A model generated the notes under the pieces. That model was given only the letters and a program-made list of their open reading frames with translations. It was not told the DNA's origin and searched no databases. 60,139 nt of DNA from Mycobacterium sp. E2479 (lineage in GTDB: Bacteria > Actinomycetota > Actinomycetes > Mycobacteriales > Mycobacteriaceae): assembly GCF_001667925.1 (NCBI RefSeq), contig NZ_LZJR01000072.1, positions 1-60,139 of the forward strand. Reading direction: 5' to 3'. A program made the position numbers and the translations under genes. Below, one piece after another: positions 27,888-42,529 of the stretch. How positions within the stretch are numbered: the stretch's first letter is position 1; each line of letters starts with the position of its first letter.

Positions 27888-29372
27888 ATGAATCACGTGA
27901 CAGCCTCGACGGACAGCGCGCCCGCGCAGCTCCTGGCAAGTACCCACACCTCGCTTATGCACGGCTGGGTGCCGACGACGATCCAGGTGCTCGCCGCGGT
28001 GGTGCTGACGTTCGCGGTCGGCTGGCGGTCGCGCCGCTGGCGCACGGTATGGATTCCGGCCTCCGCGCTGGCCGGCGGGGTCGTGGCCTACCTGACGCAC
28101 TGGTACATCGTCGACCGAGGGCTCTCCGACGATCCGGCCCCGGCGGCGCTGTGGATCTGGATCACGCTGACGGGCATGGCGGCGGCCGTGCTGATCCTTG
28201 GCTGGCGCACCGCGCGCCGTTGGCGGCGTGGCGCCGCGGTGCTGGCCGTGCCCCTGTGCCTGCTGAGCACGTCGCTGATGCTCAACCTCTGGGTGGGCTA
28301 CTTCCCCACCGTGCAATCGGCGTGGAGCCAGCTGACGTCGGGCCCATTGCCGGATCAGACCGATCAGGCCACGGTTACCGCCATGGCGGCCAAGGGAACC
28401 CGGCCGCCGCACGGCACGGTGGTACCGGTGGCGATCCCATCGGACGGATCGCACTTCAAACACCGCGGCGAGTTGGTCTACCTGCCGCCCGAGTGGTTCG
28501 CCACCACCCCGCCTCCGCCGCTGCCGACCGTGATGATGATCGGCGGACAGTTCAACACGCCGGCGGACTGGACCCGTGCGGGCAACGCGGTCAAGACGAT
28601 CGACGACTTCGCGGCCGCGCACGACGGTAAGGCGCCCGTGCTGGTGTTCGTCGATTCCGGTGGCGCGTTCAACAACGACACCGAATGCGTCAACGGGGTT
28701 CGAGGAAACGCTGCCGACCACCTGACGAAAGATGTTGTGCCCTTTATGGTTTCAACTTTCGGCGTCAGCCCGCGGCGGGCCAACTGGGGTGTCGCCGGGT
28801 GGTCGATGGGCGGGACCTGCGCCTTGGACCTGACCGTCATGCATCCCGATCTGTTCAGCGCGTTCGTCGACGTCGCCGGCGATTTCTATCCCAACGCCGG
28901 CAATAAAGTCCAGACGATCGCCCGGCTTTTCGGCGGAAACGCCGACGCCTGGGCGGCTTTCGATCCGACCACGGTGATCAACCGGCATGGGCCCTATCGC
29001 GACGTGGCGGGCTGGTTCGCGATTTCGTCCGACGGCCCGCCGGCCCCACGGCGTGACCTGCAGCTGACCGACAGCGTCGCCATCCGCCTCGCCGGACGCG
29101 ACGCGGCCGCCAATCCGGGCAATCAAACCGCCGCGGCCTATTCGCTGTGTGCGCTCGGCCGCTCCAACGGGATTGACTGCGCGGTGGTGCCGCAGCCCGG
29201 CAAGCACGACTGGCCATTCGCCGACCGCGTGTTCGCGGCTTCGCTGCCTTGGCTCGCCGGGGAGCTGGGCACTCCGGGAATTCCGCGGACACCGTTGTCC
29301 ATCGCGTCCGCGCCGGCCGCCAACAACCCGGTGGTCGTCCCCGCCCAACACTCCAACACCGCCAAGCGATAG
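27888..29372 (+). CDS. membrane-anchored alpha/beta-hydrolase, esterase D / antigen 85-like (Rv1639c-like)
   Basis: 494 residues. Four N-terminal membrane helices (about 25-145) are followed by an extracytoplasmic esterase domain with the nucleophile elbow GWSMGG (Ser306) and a likely catalytic His in QPGKHDWPFADRVF. The fold resembles the antigen 85/esterase D family, suggesting an ester or acyl transfer role in the envelope. It follows lysX by 75 bp on the same strand as in M. tuberculosis. The substrate is not known. Confidence 0.82.
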   Translation: MNHVTASTDSAPAQLLASTHTSLMHGWVPTTIQVLAAVVLTFAVGWRSRRWRTVWIPASALAGGVVAYLTHWYIVDRGLSDDPAPAALWIWITLTGMAAAVLILGWRTARRWRRGAAVLAVPLCLLSTSLMLNLWVGYFPTVQSAWSQLTSGPLPDQTDQATVTAMAAKGTRPPHGTVVPVAIPSDGSHFKHRGELVYLPPEWFATTPPPPLPTVMMIGGQFNTPADWTRAGNAVKTIDDFAAAHDGKAPVLVFVDSGGAFNNDTECVNGVRGNAADHLTKDVVPFMVSTFGVSPRRANWGVAGWSMGGTCALDLTVMHPDLFSAFVDVAGDFYPNAGNKVQTIARLFGGNADAWAAFDPTTVINRHGPYRDVAGWFAISSDGPPAPRRDLQLTDSVAIRLAGRDAAANPGNQTAAAYSLCALGRSNGIDCAVVPQPGKHDWPFADRVFAASLPWLAGELGTPGIPRTPLSIASAPAANNPVVVPAQHSNTAKR

Positions 29373-29797
29373 TGCCGGTGTTGTCCGTCGCGCGCGTCCG
29401 GCGCGCGGTCTTCGCGCGGCACTGCCATCCGTGGAGCGCATGGACCCGATGGGCGACCACGCCGCTGATCCTGGTCCCGGTCTGGACGCGGCGGCGGGCA
29501 CACGCGGTGTGGATTGCGCTGTGGCTGGCCGTGAACCCCTTGATTTTCGGCAAGCCGGCGCAGCACCGCGCATGGTCGACGCGCGCGATGCTCGGCGAAG
29601 AGCTGTGGATCAGCCGTCGGCCCCGCGACGCGGCGATGGTGGTCAGCGCCGCGGCCTCGGCGGCCGCGCTGGGAGCGTTATTCGCAGCGCGCCGGCATCG
29701 GTTATGGCCGGCGCTGGTCGCTGTCGGGGTCCAGATGGCACTGACGCTGGTGTACTGGCAACAGATGGTTCGGTATTTGGAGCGCCAGTCGCGTTAG
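29372..29797 (+). CDS. small membrane protein, DUF6653-like
   Basis: 141 residues with three hydrophobic segments. The motif HPWSAWTRWATTPLILVPVW..WIALWLAVNPLIFGKP matches what I recall of DUF6653 proteins. GTG 29372 overlaps the TAG stop of the esterase gene by one base, so the two are coupled. Function unknown. Confidence 0.72.
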   Translation: MPVLSVARVRRAVFARHCHPWSAWTRWATTPLILVPVWTRRRAHAVWIALWLAVNPLIFGKPAQHRAWSTRAMLGEELWISRRPRDAAMVVSAAASAAALGALFAARRHRLWPALVAVGVQMALTLVYWQQMVRYLERQSR

Positions 29798-29866
29798 GTC
29801 GGCCGTCAAGGCGCGTCGACTCGGCGGCCGCGATACCGCGATCCGCCGTCGCAGTACCGTTACGGC

Positions 29867-30115
29867 ATGCCCGACGAAGACTCCGCTTCCAGCTCCACCG
29901 GGACCGGCCCCGAATATGACGACGCCGGCGTGCCGACCTTCGAGTCGGTGCGCGACCAGATCGAGGCGCGCTACGCTACCGCGCGAGGCGCCGCCGAACT
30001 AGACGCGGAATCACCCGAGGGCCGATCGGTCGATGAACAGTACGACGAACGCCAGCGCGCGGCGGCCGACCGGCTGGCCCAGATCCGGGAGTCGATGCGG
30101 TCCAAGGAAGGTTGA
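29867..30115 (+). CDS. conserved hypothetical acidic protein (Rv1638A-like)
   Basis: 82 residues, acidic and probably helical: a disordered Ser/Thr-rich start (MPDEDSASSSTGTG) then FESVRDQIEARYATARGAAEL and a C-terminal helix (DRLAQIRESMRSKEG). Length and position next to uvrA match Rv1638A. It converges on uvrA with a 7-bp gap. Function unknown. Confidence 0.75.
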   Translation: MPDEDSASSSTGTGPEYDDAGVPTFESVRDQIEARYATARGAAELDAESPEGRSVDEQYDERQRAAADRLAQIRESMRSKEG

Positions 30116-30122
30116 TCGGGGC

Positions 30123-33038
<2,916 letters not shown>

Positions 33039-33120
33039 CGCTGCCCCTCTCAGGAACTATCTGGCGACTTCTCGTAGCCGCAATGCGGAATCCGAACCGG
33101 AATTGCGCACGGCGCATTCC

Positions 33121-33143
33121 ATGCTATGTGCCCATACCGACAA
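33121..33143 (-). promoter_or_regulatory. RecA-independent (PafBC-type) DNA-damage promoter of uvrA
   Basis: On the minus strand: TTGTCGGTA, eight bases (TGGGCACA), then TAGCAT. The mycobacterial RecA-NDp consensus is TTGTCRGTG-N8-TANNNT, so only the last base of the upstream element differs. The -10-like TAGCAT ends at 33121, 83 bases before the uvrA ATG, leaving a leader of about 75 nt. Confidence 0.75.
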
Positions 33144-33238
33144 GCAACGTCCGACCAGTAACGTGGCCGCCAGACCTGGCGCCGACGACCCCGCCCCCGG
33201 CTCGGACGGCGCCCATGCGGGATCAAGGAGTGGTGGAC

Positions 33239-33916
33239 ATGACTGCAGTGGACGACAACTACACCGGACACGTTCACCCCGGTACCGCGGCCCGCCGGGC
33301 CCTACCCGGCGCCACGATCCTAAAGGCCTCGGTGGGCCCCATGGACAACAACGCGTATCTGATCACTTGTTCCGCTACCGGCGAAACACTGCTGATCGAC
33401 GCCGCCAACGACGCGGACGTGCTGATCGACCTGATCCGGCAAAACGCGCCGAAGGTGTCGCTGATCGTGACCAGCCACCAGCACTTCGATCACTGGCAGG
33501 CACTGGAAGCGGTGGCGACCGCCACCGGGGCACCGACCGCCGCCAACGCGATCGACGCGGAACCCCTGCCGGTCAAGCCGGATCGTTTGCTGGCCGGCGG
33601 TGACACCGTGCAGATCGGCGAGCTGACGTTCGACGTCATCCACCTGCGCGGGCACACCCCCGGATCGATCGCGCTCGCCCTGGACGGCCCCGCGACCGGC
33701 GGCGTCACACAGCTGTTCACCGGCGACTGCCTGTTCCCTGGCGGTGTCGGAAAGACTTGGCAACCCGGCGATTTCACCCAGCTGATCGAGGACGTCAGCA
33801 CCCGGGTGTTCGACGTGTACGACGACTCCACCGTCATCTACCCCGGACACGGCGACGACACGACCTTGGGCGCCGAGCGCCCCCATTTGAGCGAATGGCG
33901 CGAGCGGGGCTGGTAG
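33239..33916 (+). CDS. metallo-beta-lactamase-fold hydrolase, glyoxalase II-like (Rv1637c-like)
   Basis: 225 residues. The metal motif HxHxDH is SHQHFDHW (His80, His82, Asp84, His85), with further ligands in LRGHTPGS, TGDCLFPGG and YPGHGDD, the pattern of glyoxalase II-type hydrolases. These act on thioesters or related small molecules; the substrate here is unknown. I start at ATG 33239, with AAGGAG eight bases upstream; the frame is open to 33083 but that part overlaps the uvrA promoter region. Divergent from uvrA. Confidence 0.9.
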   Translation: MTAVDDNYTGHVHPGTAARRALPGATILKASVGPMDNNAYLITCSATGETLLIDAANDADVLIDLIRQNAPKVSLIVTSHQHFDHWQALEAVATATGAPTAANAIDAEPLPVKPDRLLAGGDTVQIGELTFDVIHLRGHTPGSIALALDGPATGGVTQLFTGDCLFPGGVGKTWQPGDFTQLIEDVSTRVFDVYDDSTVIYPGHGDDTTLGAERPHLSEWRERGW

Positions 33917-33926
33917 CCGGCTTCGA

Positions 33927-33950
33927 GGCGCCGCTGCGGTCCCCGGCGCC
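33927..33950. terminator. hairpin between convergent genes
   Basis: GGCGCCG, ten bases, CGGCGCC: a 7-bp all-GC stem between the Rv1637c-like gene (plus) and the stress-protein gene (minus), without a T run. U-less GC hairpins at convergent ends are common in mycobacteria; efficiency is unproven. Confidence 0.4.
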
Positions 33951-33979
33951 ATCAGCCAGGGAAGCCAGCACGACCGCTG

Positions 33980-34423
33980 CTACGTCGTCGTGTGCACGAT
34001 CAACACGTCGGTCTTCGCCCGACGCGAGACGTTGGCCGGCACCGATCCCAGCAGCCGGCCGGCGATCGTGCTCAGGCCGACGTTGCCGACCACGAGCAGG
34101 TCTGCCTGCTCCTCCTCGGCGAGGTGCACCAGCGCGTCGACCGGGGCCCCGACAACGGGCCGCTCGTCGATGTTCTTTGCGCCGGCGGCGTGGGCGCGGT
34201 CCTTGGCGTCGCGCAAAATCGCGTAAATCGGCGCGGTGCCAGAAACCTTGTAGCTTTCGTCCCGCAGGACGTCGGCGGCCCGGGCGTCTTCATGTTGGGG
34301 CAGATATGCCGACGCCACGATCAGCTTGGCGTCCGCACCGGCGATCTGCGCCGCCCTCTCCACCGCGCGCATCGACGAATCCGAGCCATCGGTTCCCACC
34401 ACCACAGTCCGATAGGCGCCCAT
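33980..34423 (-). CDS. universal stress protein, cAMP-binding type (Rv1636-like)
   Basis: 147 residues, single USP domain: TVVVGTDGSDSSMRAVERAA at the N-terminus and the nucleotide loop VGNVGLSTIAGRLLGSVPANV near the C-terminus (G-x2-G-x9-G-S). The M. tuberculosis orthologue binds cAMP better than ATP, so this protein may buffer or sense cAMP, and a class III cyclase is encoded in the same window. It is a monocistronic gene. Confidence 0.92.
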   Translation of the reverse strand: MGAYRTVVVGTDGSDSSMRAVERAAQIAGADAKLIVASAYLPQHEDARAADVLRDESYKVSGTAPIYAILRDAKDRAHAAGAKNIDERPVVGAPVDALVHLAEEEQADLLVVGNVGLSTIAGRLLGSVPANVSRRAKTDVLIVHTTT

Positions 34424-34619
34424 TTACCCTCCCAGTTTCGGTTGGTCAGCCAACCCAAGACAGTAGCGCGTTTGCTCGATGCAGAGGAGGCGGATTAACG
34501 ACACACCGTGGCGTGCCGCGTCCGCAATTTGCGCGTTCTGGCTGCGGCAACCGAAGATATTGCCAATGACAAAACATTCGAATGCGCGCGGCCAACGTGG
34601 AAGGCATTGCATTACGCCG

Positions 34620-34645
34620 CTTTTCGTGAATGACAACACGAAAAG
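34620..34645. promoter_or_regulatory. inverted repeat upstream of the mannosyltransferase gene
   Basis: CTTTTCGTG, eight bases (AATGACAA), CACGAAAAG: a perfect 9-bp inverted repeat ending 62 bases before the ATG at 34708. It could be an operator or an mRNA hairpin; there is no T run to make it a terminator. Confidence 0.4.
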
Positions 34646-34707
34646 GGAATGCGCCGGACGCGGTTTGTGACCCTTTGCATGCAGCGCGACTTAAAGTAAC
34701 AGGCATC

Positions 34708-36288
34708 ATGTCCATGCCCACCCTCGAGCCCACTCTCGAGCCGCGTGCCGGGGATATTGGTGCCGAGCCCGCGACCGGGCGTGCGCGCGGCAGGTTGCTC
34801 GATCCGTGGACGATCGCCTTTTTCGCCACCGTTGTCAGCGCCGCCTGGGCCTGCCGGCCTTCGCTCTGGTTCGACGAAGGCGCGACGATATCGGCTGCCG
34901 CCAGCCGTACTTTGCCAGAGCTGTGGCGGTTGCTGAGCCACATCGACGCCGTCCACGGCGCGTACTACCTGCTGATGCACGGCTGGTTCGCGCTCTTCCC
35001 GCCCACCGAATTCTGGTCGCGTTTCCCCAGCTCCCTGGCGATCGGCGCTGCCGCCGCGGGAACCACCGTGTTCGCCAGGCAGTTCGCGACGCGCCCCACG
35101 GCGGTGTGCGCGGGCGCGATTTTCGCGATCCTGCCGCGCACGACGTGGGCGGGCATGGAAGCGCGCCCGTACGCTTTCGTGGCCGCCGCGGCCGTCTGGC
35201 TGACCGTGCTGTTCGTTGTCACGGTCCGGCGCGACCGGCCGCGCGGGTGGTTCTGGTACGCGCTCGGACTGATGCTGGCGATACTGCTCAACCTCAACCT
35301 GGTGCTGTTGGTACTCGTTTACGGCGCGACGCTGCCGCTGCTCGCACCCAAAGGCGCCCGCAGGTCGCCGGCGCTGTGGTGGGCCGCCAGCTCGGCCGTC
35401 GCCGTGGCGGCCATGACGCCGTTCCTCGTGTTCTCGCACAACCAGGTATGGCAGGTCAACTGGATCTACCCCGTGAGCTGGCATTACGCGTTCGACATCG
35501 TCCTGCGCCAGTATTTCGACCACAGCGTGGCCTTCGCCATCGCGAGCGCAGTGGTCATCGTCGCGGCGGTCGTGACGCGGCTGGCCGGCGTGGCGGCCCC
35601 GGGAGGTGACCTCGTCCGGTTGTCGATCATTGCCACGGCGTGGATGGTGATTCCCACCGCCCTGGTGGTCCTCTACTCGGCCGTCAGCGAGCCGATCTAC
35701 TACCCGCGCTACTTGATCTTCACCGCCCCGGGGATGGCCGTCGTCCTGGCGGTCTGCCTCGTCACCATCGCCCGCCGACCCTGGCCCATCGCCGGCGGGG
35801 TGCTGCTGTTCGCCGTCGCCGCGGTGCCGAACTACCTGTTCGTCCAACGCTGGCCCTACGCCAAAGAGGGGTGGGACTACAGCCAGGTCGCCGATCTGAT
35901 CAGCACGCACGCCGCCCCCGGCGATTGTTTGATGGTGGACAACACCGTGCCGTGGCGGCCCGGACCGATTCGTGCGTTGCTGGCGACGCGCCCAGCGGCC
36001 TTCCGGTCGCTGATCGACGTGGAGCGCGGCGTGTACGGACCGAAGGTCGGATCGCTGTGGGATGGGCACGTGGCGGTATGGCTGTCGACGGCAAAAATCG
36101 ATAAATGCCCCGCGATCTGGACCATCACCAATAAAGACACCTCGCTGCCCGACCATCAAACCGGGCAGACGCTGCCGGCCGGCGCTTTTGGACGCGCCCC
36201 GGCGTACCGATTCCCGAGCTATCTCGGCTTCCACATCGTGGAGCGGTGGCAGTTCCACTACTCGCAGGTTGTCAAGTCCACGCGGTGA
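34708..36288 (+). CDS. GT-C polyprenylphosphomannose-dependent mannosyltransferase (Rv1635c-like, LAM capping)
   Basis: 526-residue integral membrane glycosyltransferase with about ten helices. The acidic motif of GT-C enzymes is WFDEGATIS in the first extracytoplasmic loop. The M. tuberculosis orthologue (Rv1635c/MT1671) adds the first mannose of the mannose caps of lipoarabinomannan, a trait of slow growers, which supports a slow-growing host. The C-terminal third is soluble. I start at ATG 34708 (MSMPTLEPTLEPRAG), since the 26 codons upstream to 34630 lack protein-like character. Confidence 0.85.
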   Translation: MSMPTLEPTLEPRAGDIGAEPATGRARGRLLDPWTIAFFATVVSAAWACRPSLWFDEGATISAAASRTLPELWRLLSHIDAVHGAYYLLMHGWFALFPPTEFWSRFPSSLAIGAAAAGTTVFARQFATRPTAVCAGAIFAILPRTTWAGMEARPYAFVAAAAVWLTVLFVVTVRRDRPRGWFWYALGLMLAILLNLNLVLLVLVYGATLPLLAPKGARRSPALWWAASSAVAVAAMTPFLVFSHNQVWQVNWIYPVSWHYAFDIVLRQYFDHSVAFAIASAVVIVAAVVTRLAGVAAPGGDLVRLSIIATAWMVIPTALVVLYSAVSEPIYYPRYLIFTAPGMAVVLAVCLVTIARRPWPIAGGVLLFAVAAVPNYLFVQRWPYAKEGWDYSQVADLISTHAAPGDCLMVDNTVPWRPGPIRALLATRPAAFRSLIDVERGVYGPKVGSLWDGHVAVWLSTAKIDKCPAIWTITNKDTSLPDHQTGQTLPAGAFGRAPAYRFPSYLGFHIVERWQFHYSQVVKSTR

Positions 36289-36327
36289 TGTGCGGCCTTG
36301 CCGGCAGTGCGAGGCGCGGGGCCGAGC

Positions 36328-37746
36328 TCATCCGCCGGCGCTGACCGGCTGGGCTTGCCGGGTGGCACGCGTCGCGGCGTAAGACACCGCCACGCCGGCC
36401 GCGCTGAACGCGGTGAACACCGTGAAAAGCATGTGCGCCGCCATCTCCTCCCCACCGGTCGCGGTGTTGACGACGACACCGGCCAATCCGGCGCCGATCG
36501 CCGCGGAGGTCAGCTGGACGGTGTTGATCGCCGCGGACGCGGCGCCGCCTTCGGCCGGGTCCGCGACGGACGCCATCGCGCGGGCCGACAGGTGCGGCCA
36601 GGCCATCCCGATCCCGATGCCGGCGACCAGGAGGGCCACCGCCCACAGCGCGGCGGTCCACGCCGAGTCGTCGCCGCGCCGCGCCACCGCCCCCAGCGCC
36701 AGGCCCGATGCCGCCACCAGCGGCGCCACCATGACCACTCGGCCGATCGTCCTCCGGTTCTCCAGCGATGCGCTGACGATCTCGCTCACCGTCCAGCCCA
36801 GTGCGAGCGCCGCTCCCAGGAATCCGGCCGCTATCGGCGTCAGGTGGGCCAGTCGCTGCCCGAACAGCGGCACGTAGGTGTTCACCATCGCCGCGCCCAT
36901 CAAAACGCCCATGGTGAGGTAGATCCACTTCAGGGGGCCGGGCGAGAACACGCTGGGCGGCAGGATGGCCGCGTGCATGCGCCAGTCGACGATCACGAAC
37001 ACGCCGACCAGGCCGATGCCCGCTGCGAGCAAACCATATGTCGCGGCGGTGTTATGCGGAATCTGCGCCACGCTGACGGCCAGCGCGGCCACCCCGATGA
37101 TCAGCAGCGACCACACCGGGACTCTCATCCGTGGGACGCCGCTCGGCGGGCCGACGCGCGCCAACGCGACCGGGACCAGCAGGGCCATCAGCACGGTCAT
37201 CGCGGCCATCGCAACAAAGGCCCATCGCCAGATCCCGAACTGCGCGAACAGGCCGCCCGTGGTGGGTCCGACCACCGTGGCGACCCCCCACATCGCCGAC
37301 ACCAGGGCAGACCCCCGGGTCCACAACCGGTGGGGAAGGGCGGAGTTGATGACGGCGTAGCCCAGGCCGGCCAGCAAGCCTCCGGCCACCCCCTGCATGG
37401 CGCGCCCAGCAATCAAAACATGCATGGTGGGTGCGGCAGCGCAAACCAGGCTGGCGATGCCGAAGACCGCCAGACCCATCAGATATGACGACCGCGCCCC
37501 GATGCGCAACAGCATCGGATTGACCATCGTCGCCGCGACCACGGAGCCGACCAGATACAGGGTCGTCACCCACGCGTAGAGCCGGCTGCCGCCGATTTCT
37601 GCGATGGTGTTGGGCAATAAGCTGGTGGTCAGGAACTCATTGGTGGCGTAGAGCGCTACCCCGCCGGCCAGCAGTATGGAAGTTCTCAGATACCTCGCGC
37701 CCAGCAGCTCACGCCAGCCGCCGGTGATAGTCGCCGCGTCGGTCAC
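36328..37746 (-). CDS. major facilitator superfamily drug exporter (Rv1634-like)
   Basis: 472 residues, about 14 predicted membrane helices, DHA2-like. The loop between helices 2 and 3 (MLLRIGARSSYLMG) and motif GRAMQGVAGGLLAGLGYAVI (antiporter-like motif with GRxxQGxxxG) identify the family. The M. tuberculosis relative exports fluoroquinolones in heterologous tests. It converges on the mannosyltransferase gene with a 39-bp gap and is followed, upstream, by uvrB on the same strand (57 bp). Confidence 0.88.
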   Translation of the reverse strand: MTDAATITGGWRELLGARYLRTSILLAGGVALYATNEFLTTSLLPNTIAEIGGSRLYAWVTTLYLVGSVVAATMVNPMLLRIGARSSYLMGLAVFGIASLVCAAAPTMHVLIAGRAMQGVAGGLLAGLGYAVINSALPHRLWTRGSALVSAMWGVATVVGPTTGGLFAQFGIWRWAFVAMAAMTVLMALLVPVALARVGPPSGVPRMRVPVWSLLIIGVAALAVSVAQIPHNTAATYGLLAAGIGLVGVFVIVDWRMHAAILPPSVFSPGPLKWIYLTMGVLMGAAMVNTYVPLFGQRLAHLTPIAAGFLGAALALGWTVSEIVSASLENRRTIGRVVMVAPLVAASGLALGAVARRGDDSAWTAALWAVALLVAGIGIGMAWPHLSARAMASVADPAEGGAASAAINTVQLTSAAIGAGLAGVVVNTATGGEEMAAHMLFTVFTAFSAAGVAVSYAATRATRQAQPVSAGG

Positions 37747-37803
37747 TCCTCTACCGTATGGGCTCAGGCGGCGAGAAGAACCGGAGATCGGTTGCCAGCA
37801 AAC

Positions 37804-39963
<2,160 letters not shown>

Positions 39964-39969
39964 GCCACC

Positions 39970-39992
39970 AGGGTAGAACCGATCACCGACAA
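39970..39992 (-). promoter_or_regulatory. RecA-independent (PafBC-type) DNA-damage promoter of uvrB
   Basis: On the minus strand: TTGTCGGTG, eight bases (ATCGGTTC), TACCCT, a full match to TTGTCRGTG-N8-TANNNT. With the -10 ending at 39970, transcription should begin at or next to the A of the uvrB ATG (39963). Confidence 0.85.
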
Positions 39993-40151
39993 GTGTCGTC
40001 GAGCCGGCCCTGCGAGGTCAGCACCCGGCGCCGCCACGAGAACACCTGGAGAAGGACTGGAAGGACGAGGCGATTCTCGAACGTGCCAACGGCTGCGGTA
40101 GCGCATTCGAGGCTCACCTATTGGTACCCGGAGACTGTCCTTCCAGAGAAA

Positions 40152-42227
40152 CTATCCCGTCGGCCGCGTCCACGCCCGGGTGATCGGATCGCATTGCAGC
40201 AGGTAGCCGTCACTGGACGTGCTTATGGCGAACACCGGCGTGTTCGGCCGGTCGCATGAACTGCCGGCGGCGTGCACGCCCATCGTGATCGGCGCCTTGG
40301 CCCAGCTGCTGGCTTCGCAGACGATCTGCTCGTTGTTGGTCGGGTCGTAGGCGACCTTGCCGACGTCGCTGCACAGTCCGCCGAGCACCGGTGGCGCCGG
40401 GGCCGACGCGGTGGTCGAGGTGTCGATCACCTGGATGGGGTCGCCCAACGTCACCTGGGCAGGCACAGCGCCGGTCCGGGTGGCCAGCACAGGCACGCGC
40501 ACGACCGCCCCCTGCGCGCCGCACTCGTTGCTCAGTGCGGTCTCGGTCAGCGTGCCGCGCAGCGTGCCGTCGGCCTGCGGCGCGAGCGACCAGGCAATGG
40601 TCTCCCGCTGGGTGGCCCTGACCTGTCCGTTCGGCTGAGTACAGCCGACCCGCTGCTGCGCCGGACTGCCCTGCCAGTAGCCACCGACGAAGCGCAGGGT
40701 GTCGGTCTGTCCGCCATCGGTGGTCTCTGCCACGTGATGGGTGGCGTCTTCCAGCCGGGCGCCGGTGGCCGCGCAGCCGTTGGTGGTGCATACCGAGCGA
40801 AATGCCCACCAGCCGGTAGCGGGCCCCGCATGCCGGATCGAGATGCCATTGGTGGCGCGCTTGGCCTGGTCGTAGTCGAGCTTGTACGTCCCTTGAAGCA
40901 CCGGTCCGCCCGCCGTGGGTGCGGCACTCGCGGCCGGAACGGACGGCTTCGACGCGAGCGCGGGGCTGGTCGGCGGCGCATCGGGCTGAACGGAGTAGAG
41001 GATCGACCAGGTCGCCGCTACGGCGATGAGGACCGCACACACCAGCGCGGTCGCCCACCGGGCCTTCGACGAAAACCGGTGACTCAGGCCAACGATGCCG
41101 CCGCCGGGCCCGCGCCGGCGATGCGGCGTCGATGTGGCGGCGCGCGGCGCGACGCCACCTTCTTCGGAGACATGGCCTAGCGACTCGCTGACCGCGGTGG
41201 CGAACGCGCGGCAGCGCTCGAACCTCTCCTCCGGCTGTTTGGCGAGGGCCCGGAAGAATACCTCGTCGAGCTTTTCCAGCTCGGGTCGGAAATCGCTGAG
41301 CCGAGGCGGATCCTCGTGCAGGTGTTGACTGATCACTGCGATCGGGTTGGAGTGCTGAAACGGAGGCGCGCCGGTGAGAAGATGGAAAGCCGTTGCGGCC
41401 AAAGCATATTGGTCGGCTCGACCGTCGATGGGCGAACCCGTCAGCTGCTCGGGCGCGGCATAGGCCACCGTTCCGACCGCGACGTTGGTTTCGGTGATTC
41501 CGCTGATATCGCCCAGGTGGCGTGCGACACCGAAGTCCGCCAGCAGGATTCGACGCTCGTCCGCTTCGGCATGGGTGAGCAGAATGTTGGCCGGCTTGAC
41601 GTCGCGGTGCAGCAGGCCGCGATCGTGGGCGTAGTCCAGCGCGCCCGCGACCGCTCCCACGATGGCGCACACCTCGCGGACCGGCATCCCCTCGGCGTAG
41701 TTCTGCTTGACCATCCGCGCGGCGTCGGTGCCCTCGACGTAGTCCATCGAAATCCACAGATGCCCGTTGAATTCGCCACGGTCGTGCACGCCGACGATGT
41801 GCGGGTGCCACAGCGTCGCCGCCAGATCGGCTTCCCGGTTGAATCTTTCGCGAAACTCGGGGTCGGCGGTCACCGCCTCGGCGAGCACCTTGATCACGTC
41901 ACGGCGGGGCAGCCTCGGATGCAGCGCGAGATACACCTCGGCCATGCCCCCGGCGCCCAGCGGCCGCAGAATCGTGTAGCCGGCGAACGAGGCGCCGTTA
42001 CTTACCGCAAGGCGCGCCTCAGAGGACTCCTTTTGCTGTTGCCCCACCACGGGTTCGGCATTCGGCGCCGAATCGACCGGAGGTATCCGGCGGAACAACT
42101 GACCGATGGGCATCCCGGGCAGCGAGTGAAATCCCGCGCGTAACGCCTCACGGGCCTGTCGCGGATTGCTCAGTAGCGCTCGCCCGGCGCCGATGCGCCG
42201 CGTCGTTCCCCTGTGCTCGTTCGTCAA
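40152..42227 (-). CDS. receptor-type Ser/Thr protein kinase (PknF-like) with an extracellular domain
   Basis: About 691 residues from TTG 42227 (AGGGG six bases upstream); ATG 42113 is the alternative. A ~75-residue Arg-rich lead precedes the kinase domain: glycine loop [12 protein letters not shown] (90-101), Lys113, HRDVKPAN with Asp209, DFG Asp231, and an activation loop rich in Thr ([19 protein letters not shown]). One membrane helix (391-412, [19 protein letters not shown]) is followed by a Pro/Ala linker and a Cys-containing extracellular domain ([36 protein letters not shown]) seen in several mycobacterial kinases. It is divergent from an FHA-ABC exporter, its probable substrate by analogy with PknF/Rv1747. 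In H37Rv no kinase lies beside uvrB. Confidence 0.87.
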   Translation of the reverse strand: MTNEHRGTTRRIGAGRALLSNPRQAREALRAGFHSLPGMPIGQLFRRIPPVDSAPNAEPVVGQQQKESSEARLAVSNGASFAGYTILRPLGAGGMAEVYLALHPRLPRRDVIKVLAEAVTADPEFRERFNREADLAATLWHPHIVGVHDRGEFNGHLWISMDYVEGTDAARMVKQNYAEGMPVREVCAIVGAVAGALDYAHDRGLLHRDVKPANILLTHAEADERRILLADFGVARHLGDISGITETNVAVGTVAYAAPEQLTGSPIDGRADQYALAATAFHLLTGAPPFQHSNPIAVISQHLHEDPPRLSDFRPELEKLDEVFFRALAKQPEERFERCRAFATAVSESLGHVSEEGGVAPRAATSTPHRRRGPGGGIVGLSHRFSSKARWATALVCAVLIAVAATWSILYSVQPDAPPTSPALASKPSVPAASAAPTAGGPVLQGTYKLDYDQAKRATNGISIRHAGPATGWWAFRSVCTTNGCAATGARLEDATHHVAETTDGGQTDTLRFVGGYWQGSPAQQRVGCTQPNGQVRATQRETIAWSLAPQADGTLRGTLTETALSNECGAQGAVVRVPVLATRTGAVPAQVTLGDPIQVIDTSTTASAPAPPVLGGLCSDVGKVAYDPTNNEQIVCEASSWAKAPITMGVHAAGSSCDRPNTPVFAISTSSDGYLLQCDPITRAWTRPTG

Positions 42228-42529
42228 GTCTCGCCCCTCGTGTCTTGGCACCGCCCGGCGTCGCCGCAATGTGATGCGGATCGCACACCACCGGTATGCG
42301 CATCGCGATTGGGCCCTCCACTCCGTCTTGCTGATTGCCAGCGCAACACTGGGCTCGGCACGCACGGACACAATCGAAGATTGCAACCCCTCCCGATCGA
42401 ATAATGCCGCACCGCAGTAGGTGATTCGTCGCAGCAAGCTATGAAAGCGCTATGAGTCGTCGAGATTAGACAAAGGGAAGTCACAGCCGGGTCCAATAGA
42501 GCGCACTGCCAAGGCGGGCCGATACTTGA

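Noticed and set aside
39964..40151. LexA/SOS box upstream of uvrB
   Set aside because: A TCGAAC half-site occurs near 40076 but no matching GTTCGA at the right spacing; the RecA-independent motif next to the ATG explains damage control better.
41316..42143. Plus-strand ORF over the kinase gene
   Set aside because: Antisense of the kinase catalytic domain, whose HRD and DFG motifs are intact on the minus strand.
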